Of a stretch of 64,000 nucleotides of DNA, positions 40,168-47,184 are shown piece after piece. Every line of letters starts with the position of its first letter. Position 1 is the stretch's first letter. The notes under the pieces were generated by a model. It was not told the DNA's origin, ran no database searches, and saw only the letters and a program-made list of their open reading frames with translations. This DNA comes from a virus. The translations under genes and the position numbers were made by a program. The stretch is from positions 1 to 64,000 of IMG/VR virus record IMGVR_UViG_3300037504_000674. One strand, given 5' to 3'.

Positions 40168-40498
40168 AGTATCTGGGAAAATATCTAATATCACAACTGG
40201 AACAGTGAATTCATCTGGCGACAATGTAATACTGCCAGCGCCAGGGTCAGGATCGCGCTACGTGATTCGATCCTTCGTAATTCAAGACGAATCGGCCACC
40301 CCGGCTGTGCTGAGGTTAGTAGATGGGTCCAACGGTAAAGGGTGGCGGTACCTAGCGCAAAACCAGGGCGATCATTTGGCAATGACATTTAGCCCAGACT
40401 CGGAATGGATAATCACAGATAACGCTCAAGTGAAGCTAAATCTATCAACTTCCGAATCCTGCGGTTACACACTGCACTATTACGAAGAGCTCACCTAA
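40154..40498 (+). CDS. Beta-rich structural protein, 114 aa
   Basis: Strand-rich: TGTVNSSGDNVILPAPGSGSRYVIRSFVIQDESATPAVLRLVDGSNG, ending in CGYTLHYYEEL. This pattern is common in head-fibre or neck decoration proteins. The start lies inside the glycosyltransferase gene (14-base overlap). Not recognised by name. Confidence 0.6.
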   Translation: MSNRRVSGKISNITTGTVNSSGDNVILPAPGSGSRYVIRSFVIQDESATPAVLRLVDGSNGKGWRYLAQNQGDHLAMTFSPDSEWIITDNAQVKLNLSTSESCGYTLHYYEELT

Positions 40499-41514
40499 TG
40501 CTATTAACGCAATACGATGATCAGAACACCACAATAACGCTTACTAGCTCCGGCGCTGACCAGCAATTAGCGCAGGGATTCCAATTCAAGCGCGACGCTA
40601 ATATAGGCCGCGTGTATCTGCATTTGTCAGTTACCGGCACTCCCGGCGGGTACTTACAAATAGAAATACAATCAGATGATAGCGGAGTCCCGTCGGGCAC
40701 AGCAATCGACGCGGGGGCATCAGAGCCTATACTGGTCAGCGAGGCAGAATCGGGCACCCTAAACGCCTTTCACTTTGACCTAGACGACCGCCCCGCCGGG
40801 AGTGCTAATACGCAATACCATATTGTCCTAAAATCTGGCGCGGGTTACACCCAGGACGCCAGTAATTACGTTGCGATTGGTGGCGATCAAACCACACCTC
40901 ACTACACACGCGGCGCCGGTAGCACTTACGACGGAGCAGACTGGACCACCATAGCCACCGACACCGATTTCACATTTTCTATGTACAGCGGCACTAACCG
41001 TGAAGTGTACTCAGTTATCCGCGAGGTAGAAGCGCTCACCAGGCACCTAACAAATGCCGGGAAGTATGACTCAACAACTGTTCCCACATCGGCCAACGTC
41101 ATGGACTTCGAAGAATCTGTGTCAGCCATGATAGACGGATGGTTAAAGGGCGCCGGAGTGCAGACCCCAATCACATCTTCGGATTCGCAAAAAATTCTCC
41201 GCAATTACGCAAACTACTGCGTGGCGCTGAATTGCGAAATGACGCAGCGAACGGCTGGCTTCAGGTCTCAGGAAAGCGATACCAGAGCAGCCGCGTTTAG
41301 AAATATGTGCTATGACCTCAAGAGAGATACTGAAAAAAATGGCCCGATAACCAAGACCATCAAGGGGTCCGATCCAAGCTCGTCGGCTGGCTTAACGTGC
41401 GGCATGATAGATGTAACCGAACGAGAAAACCGCCAAGACGACGACACTATTATTCAGCCTAGATTCGAGGTTGGGATGTTCGACAACTTAGGAGAAAGCC
41501 TCAAAGATGACTAA
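40498..41514 (+). CDS. Structural protein: jelly roll plus head-tail adaptor-like part
   Basis: Residues 1-165 form a beta sandwich of carbohydrate-binding or lectin type (QQLAQGFQFKRDANIGRVYLHLSVTG, PSGTAIDAGASEPI). Residues about 170-240 (EVYSVIREVEALTRHLTNAGKYDSTTVPTSANVMDFEESVSAMID) resemble phage adaptor proteins of the gp6/Ad1 type. A connector with an added surface-binding domain is likely. ATG overlaps the stop of the previous gene. Confidence 0.6.
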   Translation: MLLTQYDDQNTTITLTSSGADQQLAQGFQFKRDANIGRVYLHLSVTGTPGGYLQIEIQSDDSGVPSGTAIDAGASEPILVSEAESGTLNAFHFDLDDRPAGSANTQYHIVLKSGAGYTQDASNYVAIGGDQTTPHYTRGAGSTYDGADWTTIATDTDFTFSMYSGTNREVYSVIREVEALTRHLTNAGKYDSTTVPTSANVMDFEESVSAMIDGWLKGAGVQTPITSSDSQKILRNYANYCVALNCEMTQRTAGFRSQESDTRAAAFRNMCYDLKRDTEKNGPITKTIKGSDPSSSAGLTCGMIDVTERENRQDDDTIIQPRFEVGMFDNLGESLKDD

Positions 41515-42058
41515 GCTAAAATACAAGCTACGCATCAACAAAAACTCCGTGTTCGGCAATAAGGTGTACAACACAATTGTCGCCATGGAGCAGGGGATGA
41601 ACGAGCTAGGCAAGAAGATGGTTGCCACAGAGCGCAAGATACTAAACAGAATCCGCTATCGCGGCGACTTGCAGAAATCCGTGGGGCACAAAACATCGAC
41701 AGGGCTTGCGGTAGGCAAGAGTGCAGTCAGGACGGTTATGCGGCTTGAGGTTGGGCCAAACGTGCCGTCGGGGAGCGAGCCGGAGGGTAAGATATGGGGT
41801 GTGTGGAAAGGTGCGCGCGCCAGATGGGTCCCTCTACACAGACTTGAGGGATGGTTGGCAGTCAAGGGGCCAAGAGTTACAGCGAAATGGCTACAAAAAA
41901 GAATCGCCGGTGTAGTACCTGGGTACCAGGGAGGCACCAGCTTATATCAGCCAAACAAAGAATTCCCATTCCCGGAGGAAACATTGTGGATGTCAGCTGG
42001 CGATATGTACGCAACATCACATGAGCTGGCTAAGGATATATCCGCGATAATCAAATAA
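41507..42058 (+). CDS. HK97 gp10-like head-tail completion protein
   Basis: 183 aa, basic, with MEQGMNELGKKMVATERKILNRIRYRGDLQKSVGHK (gp10-like: helix then strand) and position between adaptor and tail terminator. It probably joins the neck. Contains an extra Trp/Gly-rich middle (WGVWKGARARWVPLHRLEGWLAVKGP). GGAG upstream. Confidence 0.6.
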   Translation: MTKLKYKLRINKNSVFGNKVYNTIVAMEQGMNELGKKMVATERKILNRIRYRGDLQKSVGHKTSTGLAVGKSAVRTVMRLEVGPNVPSGSEPEGKIWGVWKGARARWVPLHRLEGWLAVKGPRVTAKWLQKRIAGVVPGYQGGTSLYQPNKEFPFPEETLWMSAGDMYATSHELAKDISAIIK

Positions 42059-42516
42059 TGCCATACACTGAAGACGATCTGATGGATGAGCTGCTTACAA
42101 TCATAAAAACATCCGACAACTACAATGATGACAATTCGTCAATCCAAGATTTCAAAATACTTGACCGTGGTATCACCCGCGCCGTAATACTGGAGGAGGG
42201 TACATTCAGAAGCGAGCGCGATGATACTGTGGTGTACATGAACGCTGGCTCAAATACCAGTTACAATTTCGGGCTAAGCGTATGCCGGAAATACGGCGAC
42301 GATTCAGATACACACGAGAACTTGAGGTCGGATGTCAGGGTAATACGCGAGCTAGTTGATAGCTACAACACCCTCAACGGGAAAGCGCAAAGCTGCAAAG
42401 TGGTACGCGGCGACAGCCCAGAATATCTATTTAGGGAAGATGGTACGGGGCCGTACTTCGCGCGAAGGGTATTAACGGTCGCCATATCAGTTTTGGAGAA
42501 TAGGGAGATTGCTTGA
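42058..42516 (+). CDS. Probable tail terminator protein
   Basis: 152 aa with DLMDELLTIIKTSDNY at the start, a beta middle and EYLFREDGTGPYFARRVLTVAISVLE at the end, the order of tail-terminator (U/gp10-completion) proteins. Position after the gp10-like gene and before (the island and) the tail tube supports it. ATG overlaps the stop upstream (TAATG). Confidence 0.55.
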   Translation: MPYTEDDLMDELLTIIKTSDNYNDDNSSIQDFKILDRGITRAVILEEGTFRSERDDTVVYMNAGSNTSYNFGLSVCRKYGDDSDTHENLRSDVRVIRELVDSYNTLNGKAQSCKVVRGDSPEYLFREDGTGPYFARRVLTVAISVLENREIA

Positions 42517-42770
42517 TGGTAGGCGTAGCTGCGCTCTCAATATGCTTAGTTATCATGGCTATGCCGATCCTTAGGAATGAATTTTATGCATGGTTGGTCA
42601 TGCTGATTATTATCAACGCGGCAGTTTTGGCACTCGATATAGATTTCATCCTGTTGATTAGCTGGCTATTATCTATTACAAAGCTCTTCTTGTGTCATCG
42701 GCGAGTAGCACTCTCAAACAGTCAATACGAGCAATATATTAGAGTTAAGGTCGGTCTTGAAAATGGATAA
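42516..42770 (+). CDS. Membrane protein, 84 aa
   Basis: Two to three hydrophobic segments (about 2-19, 26-43, 45-64), then a basic tail CHRRVALSNSQYEQYIRVKV. AGGGAG lies 8 bases before the ATG at 42516; the TTG three bases earlier is an alternative. First gene of the inserted island within the tail block. It could anchor the glycosyltransferases to the membrane. Confidence 0.55.
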   Translation: MVGVAALSICLVIMAMPILRNEFYAWLVMLIIINAAVLALDIDFILLISWLLSITKLFLCHRRVALSNSQYEQYIRVKVGLENG

Positions 42771-43347
42771 AAACATAGAGTTATTCGAGAAAGTTCTTCA
42801 TGAAACACGCGAGCAAGCAAAACTGGAATCCGCCCGAATCTCTCTTGAGGAACGCAGGGTTAATCATGAGGAAAAGAGATTGGCGATTGAGGAAAGAAAC
42901 CATGCCCTGCTTAGCAAAATAAGCCACGATGTTGAATTGCTACTAGAGCTATATCACAATGATTTAGAACCGCAGATTACGACTGCATGCGGTAGAACGG
43001 ATATATTGGTTGAATTTATGAGGGTTCTCACGAATCGACTCTCAAACATTGGCGACCAAGAGGCTGACAGACTAGAGAGGCTACTGAGGGATTTGGCAGG
43101 TATGGAAGTAAATGTGCATGGTGGTACAATTAGAGATATCATCGAAACGCAAAATAACTACGAAACACAGATTCATAGCATAGAAAAAGCCATAGAGAAT
43201 GGTGACCCGGAAGCCGCCGAGTCGTTATTGAACACATTGCCCAAAGATGCAATTGATGTAGCCGTCGCGTCAATCGCTGGTCCGCTCAATGCCGCAAAGA
43301 TGATTGCCAAGAAAGTAGGAGATAAAATCGTTGTACGTAGAAAATAA
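42763..43347 (+). CDS. Coiled-coil protein, 194 aa
   Basis: Residues 5-60 (IELFEKVLHETREQAKLESARISLEERRVNHEEKRLAIEERNHALLSKI) form a long coiled coil; then helical regions, and a C-terminal basic end DKIVVRRK. A hydrophobic patch (AVASIAGPLNAAKMIAKKV) is at about 170-188. Not recognised; may link the membrane protein and the glycosyltransferases of the island. Confidence 0.55.
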   Translation: MDKNIELFEKVLHETREQAKLESARISLEERRVNHEEKRLAIEERNHALLSKISHDVELLLELYHNDLEPQITTACGRTDILVEFMRVLTNRLSNIGDQEADRLERLLRDLAGMEVNVHGGTIRDIIETQNNYETQIHSIEKAIENGDPEAAESLLNTLPKDAIDVAVASIAGPLNAAKMIAKKVGDKIVVRRK

Positions 43348-44011
43348 CCACTGCGTAGTAATACCGGCATACAATGAAGAGAGCAGAATTGGCAACCTAA
43401 TCGACAGAGTGTCTTTTTTGCCTGTTGTGTCAGTAGTAGATGGTAACGACGGGACGGCAAATATCGCCCGATCCCTTGGGGCAACTGTTTTAGAGAGCGA
43501 CCACAAACGCGGATACGGCAAGGCTATGATCCATGGGCTCGTTTACGCATACACTCATGGGTATAACTTCGCTACCGTTATGGATGTGGGTACATGCGAC
43601 CCAAGCGATCTCATTCACCCAGAGATGTTCTTCTATGATGTATTCCTCAGAGAGAGAAAACCAAGCAGAATTGGCTTGCGCGAAGTGATTAGTAAAATAT
43701 CTGCGATTTGCTTTTCATGCGCTATGTGGTATAATGTAAGTGACTGTACATTCGGCTACCGAACGTACAATTTGCTTAGCATAACCCCGCTCATCAAGCA
43801 CATTCAAACAAATGGGCACAGCACGAACATGGAACTACTGGGGTTATGTATTAAGCACGGCTTGGCAATTGGCAAGACAAAGGTGCCGTATTACAACCCA
43901 GGCGCTGACACCCAATTGAAAGCTGCCGATTTTGTTGATGCTCTGCGTACACTCAATAGACTGAGGAGTTACGAAATTGAAACCTTCAATTGTAGACGTA
44001 GTTGTCGATAG
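43331..44011 (+). CDS. Polyprenol-phosphate sugar transferase-like GT2
   Basis: GT2 of the dolichol/polyprenol-phosphate mannosyltransferase type: VVIPAYNEESRIGNLID (nucleotide-binding start), VVDGNDGTANIA, HKRGYGKAMIHGLVYA, TVMDVGTCDPSDL (metal DxD region) and DCTFGYRTYN. These enzymes load a sugar onto a lipid phosphate at the membrane or, in phages, may modify DNA or proteins. TTG start with GGAG 10 bases upstream; overlaps the previous gene by 17 bases. Confidence 0.75.
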   Translation: MYVENNHCVVIPAYNEESRIGNLIDRVSFLPVVSVVDGNDGTANIARSLGATVLESDHKRGYGKAMIHGLVYAYTHGYNFATVMDVGTCDPSDLIHPEMFFYDVFLRERKPSRIGLREVISKISAICFSCAMWYNVSDCTFGYRTYNLLSITPLIKHIQTNGHSTNMELLGLCIKHGLAIGKTKVPYYNPGADTQLKAADFVDALRTLNRLRSYEIETFNCRRSCR

Positions 44012-44765
44012 CAAACTGCAATACTTCAAGAAAAGTTTCCAGTCCCTGATAAACCAAACATATACCGACTTTGAGCTTTTGCTGTGCGTAGGGTATCCTG
44101 GAACTCTAGTCAACGAGTACTTGGCGGGATTCGACGAACTGCCATTCAAGCTCAACATCATCCAAGAGCCGCCACGAGAGAGATACCCAGCGCGCGCTTC
44201 GGCAAACAACCTAGGCCTAAATGCTGCGACCGGCGATATTTACATTGGTACGCAGGATGATGTTATATTCCCCGATAACTGGGTGGAGCGCCATATCTGG
44301 TGGCACGAAACTCATGATGCACCGATATTCGTGTACAACCAAGTCACCGGCGCTATCGCCAGAACAGAGGAGGCTCAAAGCGAGGATGAATGGTGGCAAA
44401 AGAAGACCAACCCGCGCCACCTCCCCATTGCCTCCCGGTGGCAGTACGCCAGCGGCCACAGCTTCAGCATGACAATGTCAATTGCCAAAACCATCAAGCA
44501 TGACGAGAGGTATAATGGCAACTGGGGTTTTGAGGATATTGACTGGTCCTACCAGGCCTTTCTTGCTGGCTGCAAATTCTACATAGACACGGAGTGCAAG
44601 GTATTTCACCAAGACCACGGCGACAAAGCAATTGACCGCAGGCGCCGTGGAAAGGAGGAGTTTATGGATTGGCTAAGGCAACGCAGTCGTAATCGCAGGG
44701 TATTCGCCGACAAGTGGGGATTCGACCCAGAATACGGCATAGTTATGTTCGGGGGCGCGCAATGA
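43977..44765 (+). CDS. GT2 glycosyltransferase
   Basis: N-terminal: IVDVVVDSKLQYFKKSFQSLINQTYTDFELLLCVG; donor site: NNLGLNAATGDIYIGTQDDVIFPDNW (D-D-V with the metal motif at TQDD); acceptor region: NWGFEDIDWSYQAFLAGCKFYIDTE, then HQDHGDK. This is the chondroitin-polymerase-like/GT2 layout with Glyco_transf_7C-type end. TTG start after GAGG. One of a pair of adjacent GT2 genes that overlap by 35 bases. Confidence 0.78.
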   Translation: MKPSIVDVVVDSKLQYFKKSFQSLINQTYTDFELLLCVGYPGTLVNEYLAGFDELPFKLNIIQEPPRERYPARASANNLGLNAATGDIYIGTQDDVIFPDNWVERHIWWHETHDAPIFVYNQVTGAIARTEEAQSEDEWWQKKTNPRHLPIASRWQYASGHSFSMTMSIAKTIKHDERYNGNWGFEDIDWSYQAFLAGCKFYIDTECKVFHQDHGDKAIDRRRRGKEEFMDWLRQRSRNRRVFADKWGFDPEYGIVMFGGAQ

Positions 44766-45787
44766 GAATCGGGCTACTGTACCCAGCACAACCCACTAGT
44801 AACTTCGATGTAGCCAAGGGCTACGCTGCGGCATTTCGCAAACTAGGGCACCGCGTCAAAGAGATTGAGTATCACAAGCTATTCATGATGTGGAGCGAGT
44901 ATTACAGGTTCTTCGGATTGATACAAGGCGTAGAAGAATACTCATACACAGATGAGGACATCATTAAGAGCGCCAGCATCAATGCGATCATCAAGATTAT
45001 GGAAGACGCCCCAGATTTAGTTGTGGTTATTGATGGCACCAACTTTCACCCTGCTGGCTGGTTCTGGATAACAAAGCTACAGCAGCTCTCGAACACAAAA
45101 GTCGTGATAGTGGGAACAGAGAGTCCCTATCAAGACCGTGGCGTTGCATTGGTATCTCAGTATGCAGATGTGGCCTACACCAACGAGCGCACGTCGTCAG
45201 AGCGCACAGGTATCAAGTACCTCCCAACCGCTTATAGCCAATTAAAGCACTACCCAACCACAGTCCCCGACACACTGCGGCATGACGTGGTATTCATTGG
45301 GTCCGGCTTCCAAGAGCGCATAGAAATGCTATCCGGCGTCAACTGGGATGGCATTGACTTTGCTATGTGGGGCCATTATCCCATCGACCATGATCATCCA
45401 CTTGCCCCGTACTACAAGGGTGCTCAAATCCCCAACGAGCGCGCCGCTATTATGTATTCTGGGGCCAAGATAAGCCTCAACCTTAATCGCACGAGCGTTG
45501 ACTATGACGGCGAAATGCACATACCTGAGGCGGAGTCCATGAGCCCGCGAGCCTACGAGATACCAGCTTGTGGCGGATTCATGATATCTGAGTATCGCCC
45601 GGAAGTTCTGGATATATTCGGAGATATGGTCCCCGTATTCAGGACTAGCGAAGAGCTAGAACATCGGATTAGATATTGGCTAGACAGAGAAGAAGAACGC
45701 CGAGAACTAGCGGATCGCATGCGAACGTGCGTACATGGTCACTCTTACACAGATAGAGCAAAAGTGATATTGCAGGACATCGCCTAA
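44762..45787 (+). CDS. CgeB-like glycosyltransferase (GT-B)
   Basis: Starts MRIGLLYPAQPTSNFDVAKGYAAAFRKLGHRV (Rossmann start), ends SPRAYEIPACGGFMISEYRPEVLDIFGDMVPVFRTSEELEHRI..., the donor-binding signature of CgeB/YkvP-type glycosyltransferases. 341 aa. The final segment has HSYTDRAKVILQDI. ATGA overlap with the preceding GT2. Last gene of the island, followed by a strong terminator. Confidence 0.78.
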   Translation: MRIGLLYPAQPTSNFDVAKGYAAAFRKLGHRVKEIEYHKLFMMWSEYYRFFGLIQGVEEYSYTDEDIIKSASINAIIKIMEDAPDLVVVIDGTNFHPAGWFWITKLQQLSNTKVVIVGTESPYQDRGVALVSQYADVAYTNERTSSERTGIKYLPTAYSQLKHYPTTVPDTLRHDVVFIGSGFQERIEMLSGVNWDGIDFAMWGHYPIDHDHPLAPYYKGAQIPNERAAIMYSGAKISLNLNRTSVDYDGEMHIPEAESMSPRAYEIPACGGFMISEYRPEVLDIFGDMVPVFRTSEELEHRIRYWLDREEERRELADRMRTCVHGHSYTDRAKVILQDIA

Positions 45788-45803
45788 CAGGCACAGCGAC
45801 AAA

Positions 45804-45841
45804 CAAAAAAGCCCCCCTCTTAGCAAGGGGGGCTTTTGTTT
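45804..45841 (+). terminator. Strong rho-independent terminator
   Basis: A 12-bp stem, AAAAGCCCCCCT (45807-45818) with AGGGGGGCTTTT (45826-45837), 7-base loop, followed by GTTTT. Closes the glycosyltransferase island. Confidence 0.85.
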
Positions 45842-45880
45842 TAAGGTTGTTTGAAGGTCGCCATACTTGTATCCTATGAT
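45841..45880 (+). promoter_or_regulatory. Promoter before tail tube gene
   Basis: TTAAGGTTG (45841-45849) as in two other late promoters, then TTGAAG (45851-45856), 18-bp spacer and TATGAT (45875-45880). Stands between the terminator and the tail tube gene. Confidence 0.5.
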
Positions 45881-45909
45881 AGTAGAGAGACCTCAAGGAG
45901 GAGAATAGT

Positions 45910-46308
45910 ATGGCAACATTTGCAACTGGTTTGCTGGGTGCGGTGTACGTTGATTCTACTCTGATCAACTTCGTCACCAATATCACGGTCAATATCGAGC
46001 GCGATAGCGCAGAAGAAGCCGTTATGAATCAGCAGTATAAGATCAAGCGCGTTGGCGCTTATGGCGGCGAGTTTTCTGGGAGCGCGCTAGTTGACCTGGA
46101 TAGTAAGCAGTTGTTTGACCAGGTTACCGGACAGTCAACCGCAACCAACGTCCTGAGCATATATCCGGTGTCGAGCGACCTTACCGATTACTGGTACGGA
46201 GATGCACAGTTTAACAGTTGGTCAGCAGAGGCGTCGCCAGCAGACTTGTGGAGCGGCGACTTCGGCGGCGTGTTTACCGGCGAGATTTTCGCAGTAGGAT
46301 TCAGCTAA
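45910..46308 (+). CDS. Major tail tube protein
   Basis: 132 aa, beta-rich: GAVYVDSTLINFVTNITVNIERDSAEEAVMNQQYKIKRVGAYGGEFSGSALVDLDSKQLFDQVTGQ, in the style of siphovirus tail tube proteins. It has its own promoter, a good ribosome site (AGGAGG), and lies directly before the tail-assembly chaperones. High expression is likely. Confidence 0.72.
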   Translation: MATFATGLLGAVYVDSTLINFVTNITVNIERDSAEEAVMNQQYKIKRVGAYGGEFSGSALVDLDSKQLFDQVTGQSTATNVLSIYPVSSDLTDYWYGDAQFNSWSAEASPADLWSGDFGGVFTGEIFAVGFS

Positions 46309-46357
46309 ACATAACAGTTTAATAATCACCTAACCAATCTCAATAGGAGGAGATCGG

Positions 46358-46771
46358 ATGGTTAATTACCCCACAGTCAAGGTAAATTCAGACGGCCTCA
46401 AGCTAGAGTTCAAGGGGCATGAATGGGTTCCCCATGAGGGAGAATATGTCGTGTTTGTCCCCTACCTATCAGCAGGCGATATGCTGATGCTACTGGAGGC
46501 CTGGAACGATCTAGCCGAAAACGAGGGCGATGCAGAAGCCAGCGAAAACATCCGCGTCATCAACAAAACCGTCGCCCCGCTATTGGTAAAAGTGATCGAC
46601 CACTGGACATGGCATCATCCAATTACTGGTGACGAGCTTGGTCCGAAGGCCGGAAATGAGGAAGTGTTCAGGCCCAGGACGGAGGACATCGCCAGCTTGG
46701 GCTTCGAGGAAATTGGTTGGTTGGTGAACAACTTCTTCGCATTGGGCGAGGAGGGCGAAAACCCTCAGTAG
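46358..46771 (+). CDS. Tail assembly chaperone, first frame (G-like)
   Basis: 137 aa, acidic, helical C-terminal half (YLSAGDMLMLLEAWNDLAENEGD). In siphoviruses this gene is read alone (G) or fused to the next frame by ribosomal slippage (GT). Before its stop there is a slippery heptamer A AAC CCT at 46759-46765. AGGAGG lies upstream of the ATG. Confidence 0.7.
   Translation: MVNYPTVKVNSDGLKLEFKGHEWVPHEGEYVVFVPYLSAGDMLMLLEAWNDLAENEGDAEASENIRVINKTVAPLLVKVIDHWTWHHPITGDELGPKAGNEEVFRPRTEDIASLGFEEIGWLVNNFFALGEEGENPQ
46759..46765 (+). promoter_or_regulatory. Programmed -1 frameshift site AAACCCT
   Basis: The heptamer fits X XXY YYZ in the zero frame (A AAC CCT). After a -1 slip the ribosome reads AAA CCC T and continues with TCA as SVALVRTIL. 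This joins 136 residues of the first frame to 139 of the second. A stem downstream of 46770 was not verified. Confidence 0.55.
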
Positions 46772-47184
46772 CCCTCGTCAGAACGATCCTGTCCGGCGCT
46801 GGTAGGCCACCAAAAGAGGCGCTGATCTTGGCTATGTGTGAGATGTTTCATTGCAGGCCGTCCGAGCTAGAGGCAGAGGACGGCCTGTTGTTATTGCAAC
46901 TGATGGACATCAAGCATTGGCGGGATGTCGCCAACCGCTACGCAGATAATCCATCCACTAAGTCAGTTAGCTCTGAGGACCTACATAGGTTAGCATTCCT
47001 AATAGCCGGTGATGACGAGGCTTTGCATATTGATAGAGACGAACTAACCTCGGAGCGTTACCGCTCGCTAGACAGGTCGAGAGCAATTAAGATTACCGAG
47101 GGTCGCAAGCGGGAGCTAAAGAAGAAAGCCGTGGGCGCGTCCGGCGAAGTGCGTCCGGCAAGGAAGGTTATGGGTGGCAGGTAA
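46765..47184 (+). CDS. Tail assembly chaperone, second frame (T-like)
   Basis: Frame -1 relative to the first chaperone gene; contains SGAGRPPKEALILAMCEMFHCRPSELEAEDGLLLLQLMDI and a basic end SRAIKITEGRKRELKKK. No ATG or ribosome site lies near its start, so it is probably made only as the fused product (about 275 aa). The T part binds the tape measure protein. It overlaps tape measure by 11 bases. Confidence 0.65.
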   Translation, partial: SVALVRTILSGAGRPPKEALILAMCEMFHCRPSELEAEDGLLLLQLMDIKHWRDVANRYADNPSTKSVSSEDLHRLAFLIAGDDEALHIDRDELTSERYRSLDRSRAIKITEGRKRELKKKAVGASGEVRPARKVMGGR

